Source: Zizania palustris (Eukaryota > Streptophyta > Magnoliopsida > Poales > Poaceae). Taken from it: 64,000 nucleotides of DNA. The position numbers and the translations under genes are program-made. The notes below the pieces were generated by a model. It was given only the letters and a program-made list of their open reading frames with translations. It ran no database searches and was not told the origin of the DNA. Position 1 is the first letter of the stretch. Each line of letters starts with the position of its first letter. The DNA is taken from positions 6,330,342-6,394,341 of the forward strand of contig JAAALK010000289.1 in the NCBI GenBank assembly GCA_019279435.1, given 5' to 3'. Below are positions 23,993-36,373 of the stretch, piece after piece.

Positions 23993-25122
23993 TGTTGATA
24001 GCAAAAACTTGCATTAATGCTCAAAATTGTCACAATGTCAAAATTGTAACTTTTGGCCGAAAATATGTGATTTCCTGGCACAGGTTGGTCTGACTAGAGT
24101 AAGCACTCCAGTCTGATCGGACTGGGTTCGGTCATTCAATCTGAGTCTGAAAAGGATTAGTTGGTATTCGGGGTAATTTTATCCCTAATCTAATCTGAAT
24201 TACTTTGACGTGTTTTTTAAGTAGATTAAAACCCAAGGAGGTTAAGACCAACCCATATAAATATAGGGGCAAGGCCGATTCAAGGAGCATATTCAATCCA
24301 ATCTACAAGATCAAACCATAACTTCCTTGAATCGCGTTTTTACATTTCAATCTACTTTCCTTGCCCTAGGATTAGTTTAGCACGTACATCTTTGTGAGTT
24401 TTCGTAGTAAACTCTCCATTTGACGCGTTGTAATCACGGTAAGCCTTGTTTATTCGCTCGTGAATCAGTCGTTTAATCCACGTAATGGATTTCTATTGGC
24501 TTTATCGTTTTTTATCGGTAATTCGGTCCCTAGGCCGAATTGCCTCTGATCTTTTGGTGTTTTGCAGTGTTTTCCATACAATCTTCTTCACCAAAAGTTC
24601 CTGCATCCATTCGTTATTGGCAAGACGGTCGTTGGTGCCCGGAGGCAAATTTTTCAGGAGTCGTCGGTCTCATCGGCGGTGTCATCCCGGTCTGAGCGGC
24701 CTATGTCATGCCGTCGTCGGACGAGCCATCACGCTGCGGTCTAAACGGCATTACGAGGCCGATCAGACCGCCAAGCCCCAATCGACCTATTTTCCTCTCT
24801 GTCCGATCCGTGCGTCATACGCCCGCATCACCGGTCCGACCGCCGCCTATAGGCCGGTCTGACCGCCGCCTTCCTATCGGTCCAACCGGTCCTATTTTGT
24901 TGGTTTGATCTGGTTCATCTACACTCGGCCGATTGAATTGCCCCTCATGGCGTGGTTCAATTGCCTGGTGACTCCACACCCCTTGTCACTATCAATGGTC
25001 ATCGGAACGTGACGTCGGCGTCATGTTATGCTTAGGGTTATCCCAAGGTATCCACGTGCTTTTAGATCATCAAATCGGCATCGGTGCGTTGGCGCTTTGA
25101 TCTATGGGTTTTAGCATCAACA
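23993..25122 (+). repeat. G2 3' LTR (1130 bp)
   Basis: It starts TGTTGATAG and ends CATCAACA, a good inverted pair. A TATA box lies at 24256-24263. R-U5 carries repeated GGTCTGACCG-like words between 24640 and 24900. The next bases, agtat, would be the target duplication, but no partner can be tested because the 5' end is lost. Confidence 0.85.
24256..24263 (+). promoter_or_regulatory. G2 LTR TATA box
   Basis: TATAAATA about 260 bp into the LTR, followed by a GGGGCAAGG-type start region. Confidence 0.7.
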
Positions 25123-25143
25123 AGTATCTTCGTTAATTTATCA

Positions 25144-25613
25144 TTCATCAATTCTGATCTATTATCCTGATGTTATCCCAGTTTATCTAGTGTTCCACGT
25201 CGTTTCTTTGTGTTCCATTCTGGAGGTCATATTTGTCATGAGGCATTCTTCACCGTCATTCTGTTTCATATACCGGAGTTAATATCCATCATCGTCCATC
25301 GTCATTCATCGTGGATGATTGTCATCTTGCTCTCATTAATTTGATCTAATCTATCGATTATGATTTAATTGATATTCGGTAGTCGGACTTGCAATATTTA
25401 TTGATAGTCATCACCGATCGTCAATTATTCGTATCGTTCATTACCAGGCATCATCGAATATTGTCGATTTAATCTAAACCCTTCGACATGGTCACTAAGG
25501 CTTGATTGGTTAGGCCTTTTCGCGTACCATTAGTCGATTGTCTCTTCATCCTTAGTCCAATGGACTAGGTTGTTCAATGGTCGCAACATATTTCGGTCGT
25601 TCGACTAAATCCA
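25144..25613 (+). repeat. 470-bp direct repeat, copy 1
   Basis: Aligns without large gaps to 26536-27005, about 85-90% identical by eye. Both end at the same ACTAAATCCA word. Confidence 0.88.
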
Positions 25614-25639
25614 ACAACATTGAATTTTTAGGAAATCAT

Positions 25640-25850
25640 TTTTCCATTTTTCCAATCTTTTCCTTTTCTTTTCTTTTCTTTTCTTTTTCCCTTTTCTCTT
25701 TCCTTATTTTTCTCTTTTCCATCTCTATCTCCTCCTTTTCCTTCTTGGCTACACACTCCTCCCATCCCATACGCACAAACCTCCCTTTCTTCTTCCTCCT
25801 TCATTCCTCTTCCCTCTCTCTCCTCCATTTTTTCTCTCCCAGTGGTTCTT
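25640..25850 (+). other. Polypyrimidine tract upstream of the L1 TATA box
   Basis: About 200 bp of nearly pure C/T with TTTTC repeats. It lies 170 bp upstream of the TATA box, as in other long gypsy LTRs. Both-strand open frames here are composition artefacts. Confidence 0.8.
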
Positions 25851-26017
25851 TCCTGGCACCCCCCTCCTCCCCTGCCACGCGCCCCGACAAGGCCGGCTGA
25901 GCCCGTGCATGCCCTGGCCCATGCTGCCCCAACTTCCTCGACAGGAAATCAGGCCGCCTCATGCCATCCATTATCCGGTCTCTTTTCCCGATGTCCTTAT
26001 CTCCACTTCCTCTCCTC

Positions 26018-26025
26018 TATAAAAG
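26018..26025 (+). promoter_or_regulatory. L1 TATA box
   Basis: TATAAAAG in a GC-rich setting, followed by a C-rich presumed transcript start. Confidence 0.7.
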
Positions 26026-26535
26026 CCAGCCCTTACCTTCTCCTTTGCCCAAGCCGAGACATTGTCGTGCTGCTGCCCACACCACCGAGTGCCACCACCT
26101 CGTCACCCCATTGTGCCCCCTACAGCGCTGCCCCTGCCGCTGCTCCACCAGTGCCTCCCCGCTGCCATGCGTGCCCCTACACCATGACCCCTGCTGCCTT
26201 CTTCCATCCAGGAGAGAGAAAATCAGAAATCAATTTCTCAATGTGAGGACCTCTCTTTGTTCTTTATTTATTTCATCCATTTAATCAAAATACTATGTAA
26301 TTTTTGAATCTATTTATTCCAACCGGTTCATTGTTCTAATCCAATCTATTATTCTGGCATTATTCTTTCATATAGATTAGATATATCGCCTTTGGTTGAA
26401 TTATTCCCGATTTGTCATTTTCAAAATCCGGCGATCTCGTTTTGATCCATTAACATGGTGATTATGTTCTGATCTAATTTATCAAATCATTGTTCATGAT
26501 TTAATTTTTGTTAAGTTGTCATCATTAATTAATCG

Positions 26536-27005
26536 TTCATTGATTCCGATCTATTAACCCGACGTTATCCCTGTTGATCTGGTGTTCCACTTCATTTCTT
26601 TGTGTTCTATCCCGGAGGTAATATTTGTCATGAGGCATTCTTTACCATCATTTCGTTTCCTATACCTTCGTTAATATCCGTCATCGTCCATCATCATTCA
26701 TCGTGGATGAATATCGTCTTGCTCTCCTTTATTTGATCTAATCTATCGATTATGATTTGATTGATATTCGGTAGTCGGACTTACGATATTTATTGATGGC
26801 CATCACCGATCGTCAATTATTTGTATCGTTCGTTACCATGCATCATCGTATCTCATCGATTTAATCTAAACACTTTGACATGGTCACTATGGCTCGATTG
26901 GTTAAGCCTTTTCGCATACCTTTTGTCGATTGTCTCTTTATCCTTAGTCATATGGACTAGGTTATTCACTGGTCATAACATATTCTGGTCGTTTGACTAA
27001 ATCCA
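26536..27005 (+). repeat. 470-bp direct repeat, copy 2
   Basis: Partner of 25144-25613; the two bracket a 922-bp block that holds the polypyrimidine tract and TATA box. Confidence 0.88.
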
Positions 27006-28962
27006 TTCATACCCATTAATTTTGATCCATTCGTCGTATTCAATTCAACTCATCCTTTGTTTTCAATTAAATTATAATACATCGATCTACCCCTTGTCTC
27101 AACTCAAGTTTAATCATTATATTTCATCCTATCTAAGTGAGCGTGTTGATCACTTGTCGATTGTCTCATTTAATCCGAAGGAATAATCTCGCGGTTATTT
27201 CATTTCTATTTAGAGTTCTATCATTTCATGTGAATGAATTAGAACTTCTAAAATTCATATCTTTTCTGTTTTACCTCCAAATTGATCCATTCAACTTCCT
27301 AAATTCATCTAGATTCATGCTCTACTTGAATGTTTACTTTGACCATATCTCTTATACACCATTTGAGTTCATCTCGTCCTATTTCGGAGGAATTTCACAA
27401 GAAATGTCTTATCATTTCATGTGATCTTCTAAATTAAATATCTTTCCCATCCTACCTCGGATCCACTCCATTCAAGTGTAATAATCTTCTATAATAATAC
27501 TTTAAGTAATAATAATATTGCATTGCCTTGTTTATCTTCTTTTCTTAGTGGTTTTGTCTTGTTCAGTGTGTCACGTAGTTTCTCGTGTTCCTGAAGTTTT
27601 GAAACCCTCGGGCAAGCCCCGGAAGTCTTCGTTCAAGAGTTAAAAGGTTCCAATCACAAGAGGCAAGTCACACCCCTACCTTGAACATATTGAACCCATA
27701 TTTTCAAATTAGTTATCACTATAACACATAGGAATTAATTGCATTAGTCCAATTAAAACCTACAGTTATATTTATTTAGATCCCTTGACCTTGTTGTGCA
27801 AACTCAAGCCATGCTTTTGATCCATTTTCCCTTGTCGCCTGAATATTACAATATTAGTTAGTGCCCAAGTATTGGCACACTTGCTTAGTATTGCTGAAAA
27901 TGAGTCAGAGACTAGAACGGCTACTTCATTCTTTTGTATGTCCCCAGCTATGTCTCTTCTCATGGTTCTAAAAAGTTGGAAGCAATGTTTGGAAAATGGC
28001 TAAGTTAATGGTAAAGGTGGGTTTATGAGTGCAAGCGAGTGTACTGGTTGGTAGCACCAGAGGCACTATAAAGACCGATCTGCGGGATCTATTGCAAAGC
28101 ATTTCCGTATAAGCCACAAGTCTAGTGGGTAAGGCCTAACCTAGCGTATAGGTCGGTTCAGTAGGATGCACCGAGCGGTGGGTCAGGAGAGTCGAGAAGA
28201 AAGGACACATTGTTTCCTTTTTATTGACTAGACGTGAGGCACAAAAGGGGGCTCGACGTAATCCAATTGTTGGAGTGCCGACAAAACCTAGTGTGGTTGT
28301 CCTTCTGCTGAGACGATCTATGTCAAAGGGTTTTGGTAGGATTTTGGTGATTGCAAGCTAATTTCTTGCCTTATGGGTAAATTTGTACACCTATGATCAG
28401 AGTACAATATTTTTGAAAAGCCGTGCCTACGGTTATGGGCAAAGCCAAGTGATGTTCTCCGTAGTTAGTCTAATTAACTTGGATGTGAATGATAATTAGT
28501 TTTCTAAGGACTAGTGTGCGAGAGAGTACTATTGTGCTACTCGAGGTAGAGGATGTTCTTTATATCATTTACTTGCTGTTCATTAAACTTGATCACCATA
28601 ATTGATTAACTACAATATGTACTTTTATGCAAAAACAAACCATGTGTCTATCCTTTGATAGTATCCTTGCATTATGTTGCATTCGGTGGCTTGTTTAGTA
28701 CGTTTTGTACTAACCCTTGTTGATTAAACTTTTATAAGCTGAGTTCGTTAAAGACGACGGCGTCGAGTAGTTGTCCTAGTCAAGGAGTGATTCTTGGAGC
28801 AAGATGTTCGTCAGTCTTTTTATTTTTATCTTCAGTGTAATAATGTAGCCTCTGAGCTATATTTTGTTTGTCGTAAGATATTGTCGCTTGATAAACATTT
28901 TTAAGTTGATTTTCTAATGGAAATTCAATGAACTCGAAATTGTGAGATTTCAGGGCATTACA

Positions 28963-29985
28963 TGAATCTTCTGAGAAAAATAATCTTCCCGATCAGGGAC
29001 TGCAACTTTGTTTTATCGGTAGGGGGTTGGTTTTCTTGATTGCTTCAATACTGCGCTGGCTTATCTCAATCCCTCTTTCATACACAATAAAGCCCAAAAA
29101 TTTCTCCGCTGATAGACCAAAGGCACACTTCTTAGAGATCATTTTTAGTCCATACTTCCTGGCCCTATCCAGTACTTGACGTAGATCATCCACGTGGTCT
29201 TGTATACTACTTGATTTCACCACGACGTCATCTATATATATTTCCACCAATAGGACGATTAGGTCATGGAAAATATAATTCATGGCCCTATAGTAAGTTT
29301 CTCTGGAATTTTTCAAGTTGAAGGTCATCACCACCCGCTCATAAAGTCCAATTGCGCCTAGCGCTGGAAGGCCATCTTGTGGATATCTTCGTCAGCCATG
29401 AAAATCTGATTATAACCTGCATTCCCATCCATGAATCTAATAATATTGTGACCCGATGAGGCATCCACCAGCAAATCAACGATGAACATTGGGTATTTGT
29501 CTTTAGGGGTTGCTTTATTAAGATATCTGAAGTCAGCACATATTCTAAGCTTCCCACTTTTATTCCATACTAGCACAAATATTGGATACCCACTCTGCGC
29601 ATCAGCACGGTCTTATGAATCTTGCATCATATATCCTTGTTACCTCGGCATTGATATCTGGATATATTTATGCCTTGAACTGATGAGGTGACTGTTTAAA
29701 TGAACGATACCCTTGTTTTATTAGGAGCTGATGTTCTACGATCGATCGGCTTAGTCCTGACATTTCATGATATTCCCATGTGAAGAAATCCTGATATTCT
29801 CGTAATAATGCAATTAATTCGTTCTTTAGTTCATCGGGAAATTGAGCACTTATGAAGGTTTGCCTTGGTCTGTCACCGGGTCCGATGTGTACCTCTTGTA
29901 GCTCATTGGTTGCAGCGAAGCCTTGACCGAGTTTGCCTTCTAGTTCATCCATGTCGCCTTCAAAGGGTAAGTTTGGGTTATTCAT
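28963..29985 (-). pseudogene. pol: G3 reverse transcriptase (gypsy), interrupted
   Basis: Minus-strand pieces in order: 29668-29985 (N-terminal segment with GPGDRPRQTFIS and the FTWEYHEMSGL block), 29358-29576 (fingers and palm; CADFRYLNKATPKD, then the GNAGYNQI block), and 28993-29334 (palm with active site YIDD in IYIDDVVVKS, then the thumb motif FLGFIVYERGIEIS). The frame shifts near 29030 and stops dead at 28963 inside the next conserved block, where L1 begins. Close relatives are Tat-type gypsy elements; G2 and the integrase at 33959 look like the same family. Confidence 0.88.
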
Positions 29986-30160
29986 TGCTAACTAGTTTGA
30001 TTCCATCATTTGATACCTCAAGAAATTCATTGTCCCAACACTTACCGGGAAGGAAGACAACTTCTTCCATCTCCCATACCGATAAATCAGCAATACCCAC
30101 ATTAACCAATTTATCGGTGGGGACTATTTCCACTTGATCGTCGATCCACTACAGGAGTCT

Positions 30161-30346
30161 CTAATGCATTATCGATGGGATGCAATAGTTCACATGAATC
30201 CAATCACACCCCAGCAATAGATTGTAGGATCTTTTCCCTTCTATGACAAAGAAAGTGGTTGGCACGGTCTTCCTCCCAACCGTCAACTCTACGTTTATCA
30301 CCCCCATTGATTCCGATGAATTGTCACCGAAGTCCCTCATTACCAT
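30161..30346 (-). pseudogene. G3 protease to RT segment
   Basis: Open piece with a TTFFVIEGKRSYNLLLGCDWIH-like stretch, the conserved end of the gypsy protease domain (NLLLGRDWIH in relatives). The DGGSS-type active site would be upstream and is not readable. Confidence 0.75.
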
Positions 30347-30362
30347 ATTGGTTTTGATGAGG

Positions 30363-32953
30363 TCATCTGGCCTTTTTCCTAGCTTCTAGAAGGTGGCATA
30401 TGGCATCAAGTTGATGGTTGCTCCTCCATCTATCATCATCTTGGACATCGGCTTGTCGTTTACCAGGCCCTTGATGTAAAGAGGTCTCAAGGTGCCGATG
30501 CTCATGATCTTCAGGCTTGTCAAATACTGGCGGCTGTGGGGTTAACACCAGTTGCACCATTGTATCATCCTGCTCAATGTCGGCCTTAGGGGTGGCCCGA
30601 TACTCTATAGGGAGAAAGAAAACCATGTTTACCCCTGCATTGTTCTTGTCGTCGTGATTGGCCTTGTCCTTCACTCGCCATTCACTTTTAATCTGTTGGG
30701 GCCGATTAGTCTTGTTCATGCAGCTTTGTACCTTCATCTCTCTCTCCCGTAGCCAATATATTATCCTCGTCTGATTCTTTATGAATATCCCACTGGGACA
30801 CCAGTGTGGATTTATTGTGGTCATGCTGCCATCGATCGATTGACCGTCTTCCTTGGTATTGCTGGGTCCAAGTCTTTCAAGTATCGACACCCTTGGTAGT
30901 GATAACGTTTGATGGGTGGTCGTCCTTACTTGACTATGTGTCTTTGTCCCATCAGTGCTCGGATTATGGCCACCCAACCACGTATCTTCGCTGCCGCACT
31001 TAGGGTAGTCGTCCATTGATGGCAGACAGAGCCCTTCATTCCAACAAAATCTGAAGAACGCATAATTCCAATAGGGGTTGAATCGTGAGTACTCATGATC
31101 ATCCTTGCAATCCATCCTTTCTCTTGACGTCCACTCATACTTTCCAATCAGACCAGAGGAGGTGATGCCACTGTTGGTTCGCCTACTCTTATTCGAGTGC
31201 CGGTCATCGGCGTGGTGCGCATGCACCATGTTGACTGAGAAGGGATGACCATCGATGTTCATCGATTTCTTCCCATCATTGAACATAATTTGGTCTTTCT
31301 CCACATCCGATTGGATCTGCTATCTAAACACTTTGCATTCGTTAGTGTGGTGAGACATGGAGTTGTGCCACTTACAATATTTCTTCTTCTTCAATTCATC
31401 GACGGGTGGTATCACATGGTTAGGTGGCAACTGGATTTGCTTTTCTTTGAGCAATAGATCGATTATCCTATCGGCCTTGCTGATGTAAAAATCATACTTC
31501 TCTTCTTTATCAGCTGGCTTTACCCATAGACATGCAACATGGTTCTTGTTTTTGGTCCATTCGGCCAAACCGACCTCAGCATCAGACCCGTTGTCCTCAT
31601 CGAAGTCCGAATGGGATGCATGAGCGTATGCCACCTTCTTTTGATACATGTCCCTTTTCGCTTCGTAGAATTGGCTCTCATGGGCCAATACCCATTGTAT
31701 TTGGTGTGATAGGCTCTCAAACTCATGTGATAAAAACCTCTCCTTTATTGGGTTTCAGGAGCCCCGAACACTAACTCTACTAGTTGCGCATCGTTGAGGT
31801 TGAGGCTATAGCACCTACTTCTCATGTCATGGAATCTTTGCAGATAGTCTTGCACTGATTCATCCATCTTATACTTCATCACCGTCAAATTGGTGAGCTT
31901 CATCTCGTCTATGCCAATGAATTAATATTTATAAAACTTCTTCTCTGAGTCCGCCCATCCTCTGATAGAGTTCACTAGTAGTGACGAGAACCAGGCAAAG
32001 GCCGATTTTGATAGCGATAGTAGGAAGAACCTAACCTTTAGTGATTCTACAGTCGATGCCTCGACACATTCGGCGATAAACCGCTAATGTGATCGATCGT
32101 GGAGATCGAGTCCTACCTTGAGAACTTGGTGAAGTCGAGGACCTTGTATCGGTTTGGCAGTGGCACTCGATCGAACCACTCTGGTACGGTCACCAATACA
32201 CGTAAGTCTGATCCTTAGGATTGAGTCCAAATTTGTCCCGAATCACCTCAGTAATCCGGTTCACCCGATCGTCTTCTTGCTAGTTAGGAACATGGTATCG
32301 GTCAGTAATCAGGGGCTACGGATACTGGTCCAACCGAACAACATTGTATCTTTGTTCTTCATTGGAGTAGGGCGGTACTCCGTAGTATATGGTCTGGTTG
32401 TACCCTGGAGGAATGCCATCAGGTGCCCCCTTGGAAGCACGAGATATAGCAACATGCTCCTAGCGATTCCCTATGTGGTCTGGGGTACCTCTTGCCTGAT
32501 TGGTCCTTGCGGTGCGAGCAAAGGCTAGAATGGTGGCGTACCCCTACCGAAGGGATACATGTTCTGGGATGGGTCCTATCTACCTATCCCTTGGAGTGCG
32601 GGTGTAGGTAACAGGACCGTCACATCAGTTTCTTAGCCAAAAAAAGCTTTCTATGGACCCTACCTTACCGGCCCTTGCAGTCGTGGCACCGACCGAGTGT
32701 GTTGAGGGTTTTGTAGCAGGAGAGGAGGATTAGTCAAGAAGTACACCAGGCCATGTGTCGGCTCTTGAGAAATTGTCCCATAAATAGTCTTCTTAATCAA
32801 CCCGTGCAATGTATTAACCAATACCTTAGACTGATTGATGAGAGAATGATGTAGAGCGTTGTTGACAACTTCTTGAAAAGTAACCCGTGGACTCTCGACC
32901 CGCTGAGGGATTTCACCGGCCGTGGCTGGTTTCGGCAGCTGACTCCTCTCCAC
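30363..32953 (-). pseudogene. gag: G3 gag, decayed
   Basis: Pieces 32660-32953, 31320-31726 and 30363-31304 follow one another on the minus strand. The region around 31750-32000 reads the conserved Gag core in broken frames. A zinc-binding block with YCKWHN and HHTNECKVF lies near 31320-31380, and a second Cys-rich block (FCWNEGLCLP, then YPKCG) near 31000-31060. Stops and frame changes are frequent. The start is not certain; the methionine at 32953 is only the first in that open piece. Confidence 0.75.
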
Positions 32954-33068
32954 TCTCTATCCATCGGTCAATACATCCATGGTGATCAGGATAATGTTTT
33001 TGCCATCAACCTCGCACACCATGGATGAGTGATATGAAAAAAGGTCCCACTGGCCATGCCAAAAAGCA

Positions 33069-33873
33069 TGTTGGTGTATTTTTTGGTCACATGTGTGGCC
33101 TGGAAGATCTACTTAACTCCAGTGTAAGTTCTATAATCTTAGAAAAAAGAAGGTTTTGAGCGTGCCAATCAGTTTGACCCTGCAACTGATAAGGAATCAT
33201 AAAGAACAACATTAGTAGCAATGCCAATTGACTATCGAGTTGATGACTATGGCGAGAATAGAATAAGTAGGAATAAACGAGCCTATCGACCATGGGGCCG
33301 ATTACCACACACACGCTATCAGGCTGAACACGCTATCAGTCGATAAGGTGGAATGCATCAAGGCCGATGAGTGTCTCTGATATGTAGATGAAATATAGTG
33401 CGGAAACAAAGATAATCTGTTAGCATGTACTCCGATAGAAACTAAACCCAACATGCAAAACAACATATTCATATCTTTAAAGTACTGCAACTATAAGATT
33501 GGACCTAACTGAGATAGTCATTAATCATGATAAATCAATAACAGTTCAACGCATCGGGCATACTTTATTGAGATGAATGGTATAAAACATGAACATGATA
33601 CAATATATCAAGATGTCAGACTTAACCGATCAAGCCTCAAACTACAACACCTATTTCACATCAATCTAAGAGATCAAAACGATGCGGCCTTAGACCTAGC
33701 AAAATGTACCAAGATAAACCTAGCGATCGCACCGATCAGGCCGATACCTCAAGAGATCGATACGATGCAGCCTCAAAGAACACAAATCTAATTGATGTGA
33801 CTGTCGAGATGGTGGGACTCACAAGCTTCACAAATGGTAAAAAGTCATTTAATGCCATTTTCTACTGTCAACA
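33069..33873 (-). repeat. G3 LTR (about 805 bp), between an integrase end and a gag
   Basis: The right end (minus-strand start TGTTGACAG) is well supported by the integrase-spacer-purine tract to its right, as in G2. The left end, CACCAACA at 33069, is inferred from the G2 LTR end CATCAACA. No clear primer site follows; TGGCATGG near 33050 is weak. This one LTR is the 3' LTR of the copy to its right and, by position, the 5' LTR of the gag to its left. Confidence 0.65.
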
Positions 33874-33958
33874 CATGCCCTTGCCTTTTAGTGAACTAAG
33901 TGAACTAAAAGCATAACGTGCTAAGGATGATACCTCCCATATCGGCCTTTTGACACTA

Positions 33959-34490
33959 TCAAGCGCTTTGCCACACACTTGGGAAGTGTTTTTTCAAGTA
34001 CCTGCCATTCAAAGCTCTTCGAAACCGCTCTCCTTGTAGAGATTCTAACACAGATGTATTACCTGGAGCGATGTTGGCTATTTTGAAAGGGCCTTCCCAA
34101 CTAGGTGACCAGTTACCAAATTTGGGGCTCTTAGTGTCTAAAGGCAAAATTGTCTTCCAAACCAAGTCTCCAACTTGAAACGATTTTGGTGTAACTTTCT
34201 TATTGTAGGCTTTAGACACTCTTCTTTTGTCTTTCTCTATAGCTTCTAAAGCCCTTAACCTCTTATCGGTCACTTCTTCTAAATTGTCTTTCAAAAGAGT
34301 TTCATATTCATTGATCGATAAGTCATCTTACTTTAGAACTCTTAAAGAGCCAAGATCCACTTCTATGGGTAGAACGACCTCTTGCCCATATACCAACTCG
34401 TATGGACTAGCTTTGGTTGCACCGTGTTTTGCGACTCTACAAACCCATAGCGCCTCAGAAAGCACTTCATGCCACCTCTTAGGGTAAAAA
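33959..34490 (-). pseudogene. G3-family integrase, C-terminal part
   Basis: The minus strand gives the integrase C-terminus: WHEVLSEALW near 34470, YGQEVVLPIEVDLGSLR, then KSFQVGDLVW and GRYLKKHFPSVWQSA, ending at 33959. It is clearly the same family as 23390-23907 in G2 but shares fewer bases than a recent copy would. It is cut at about 34490 by the C4 LTR, so the catalytic core is gone. Confidence 0.88.
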
Positions 34491-36373
34491 GTCGAAGACA
34501 AGAAGTCTTCGCAAAGGGTAAAAAGTCGAAGATAAGAAGACTCCACTCGCACTCAGAAACCCAAAATCACAACTCTGCGAAGTTAGTGCAGGCTCCGCGC
34601 ACAAGGTGCCATTGAGTAGGCTTCGCACTAGTACTCTTCGCACAAGTAAGTTTCCCTCGGAGGGCTTCAAACAGATACTTCGCACTAGCAACTTGTACTA
34701 GGATTCGTACTTCGGAAGGCAGAAAAACAGACACTGAGCAGATGGCACTGAGGACTTCGACTGAGGAAAGAAAACAGGCTTCGAGCCAAACTTCACACAG
34801 TGCTTCGCTAGTAATTAGAGAGGACTTTCCTCTAGTTTACATAGAGCGAACACACACTGAAAAACTTGCACAAGCAGGAGTCAAACACACTTCGTCAAAG
34901 ATGAATCAGAGCAAAAACTCTAGATGTCACAGAATGAAGTGTAGCACAGAGATCTCAACGCATACAATGCAAAACAGGAATACAAGTTCAAGAAATGGAC
35001 AGAATAGAATGGAAATTTCATTGTAAGAACAGAGAACACAAAACACTCACAGAACTGAGTACATGATAATGGGGGTTAGCTCTGGGATTTCTAAAAATGG
35101 ATTCTCAAAATGTTATTCTAGACCTTGCCAGCCTCACTATTTATTGGCACAACTCAGCCATGCGAATATACTACTTTACCCCTAGGGTTTACACTGTTTT
35201 TGTCTCAGCTAGACAAGGGGGTACAGATGGTAGTCTACTTTTACAGGAGGCTTCTATTGTTAGCTTCGCAGAAGAGATAGTATTGGCTTTTGCAGAGCAG
35301 ACATGATCAGCTTTTGCAAAGTGAAATCTTCTGAAGCGCCCTTCGCACACGAAGTGTGCAGAATATTCGGTGACAAGCTTCGAACCCGAAGGCCTTTGCT
35401 TCACCGAAGATAGTCTTCAATACACTGATGGTTTTGAGCCGAAGCCGTCAAAGCTCTTGAGCCTTCATACCATCACCTCCGGAGTGTACCACCACGGCTT
35501 TGCAGCTAATCCCAACTTTGAACTCCGTCAGTCTATGTACCGAAGCCATGCATGGCCAAAGAACCTCAAGTCAGCCATACTCCAAAGCCCCACCTTCAGA
35601 GTACCTTCGCCACCTTTTGAAGTCCCTCCGATCAAGGCCTATGCATGAAGCATATCCACAAGCACCCCTTCGTAGTATCCCAGCCCCGAGCACACTCTAA
35701 GAAGACCCTTATTCGGACCATGCCTTCGATGCACCTTGACTTCCAAGACCTTCGTCAGGTGACCCTTCGAGTGCCTCCCTCCGGAGCTCACTTCGAAAAT
35801 CTTTCCACATCCTGAGGACTTTGTCCACCATACTCTGAAGTAATTCTTTCCAGAGTACCCTTCGAAGTGCGTCGCCTCCGAGGACTTTGCCTCAGGGTAC
35901 CTTCAGCTAGAGCCACCCTCCGCACTTTCTGCCTTCAACTGGTGCACCTTGACCCGAGGACCGACCTCGACACCACTAAGCCTTCGTGACCGAGCTACCC
36001 ACTCGCCTAGAATCAAGCCTCCCGCTTGACCCAGGTTCACTTGTTGCGAACCGTCTGTCGCCTCCGAAGTCACCTACGCACCACCGACAAGAAAACAAGA
36101 GTTTCCAGTACCCTAGAGACCTCTCCGATAAACATCCTTTGGTACACACTTAGGTGTACTGTCCAAAATATTGATCCCTTTGGTACAAACATATCATCAT
36201 GCTCTACCGGACCCCTCCAACAGACACACTCCGCTGCATAGCTGCAGCCAGCCAACTCTGAACCCTTTGGTAAACACCTCCGAACCACTTCCGAGGGACC
36301 CCTTCGACCAGAAGGTGACTTGTAAATCACTCATCACAGTCTTGAAACCAAGGCACATTTCAACTTGGTTTCT
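34491..36373 (-). repeat. C4: truncated LTR of the C1 family
   Basis: The minus strand starts TGAGAAACC at 36373, as in the C1 LTR, and follows it through U3, a TATA-like box (35139-35146) and part of U5. About 230 bp of the LTR 3' end is missing at the left, where a GGGTAAAAAGTCGAAGA word occurs twice (34492 and 34517). Many CTTCGAAG words are present. No internal region adjoins, so it is a solo or truncated LTR. ORFs in it are not genes. Confidence 0.82.

Larger units (their letters stand above)
25123..28962 (+). mobile_element. L1: long gypsy-type LTR remnant with promoter
   Basis: A long noncoding block with the layout of a large plant gypsy LTR: pyrimidine-rich U3, TATA box at 26018-26025, a C-rich start region, then about 2.9 kb of AT-rich R-U5 ending GGGCATTACA at 28962. 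The right flank is gypsy RT coding sequence (G3), so the block interrupts G3, with tgaat (28963-28967) as the expected duplication. No matching left flank is present, so the left end is truncated or rearranged. The frames at 25577-26284 are low-complexity and are not called as genes. The segment 27006-28962 holds nothing else that I can name. Confidence 0.6.

Noticed and set aside
25577..26284. Open frames of 107-134 codons in L1
   Set aside because: They come from the polypyrimidine tract and C-rich promoter sequence: Phe/Ser/Leu and Pro/His runs with no domain.
25144..27005. 470-bp repeats as a pair of LTRs of a short element
   Set aside because: They lack TG/CA ends, primer site, polypurine tract and target duplication.
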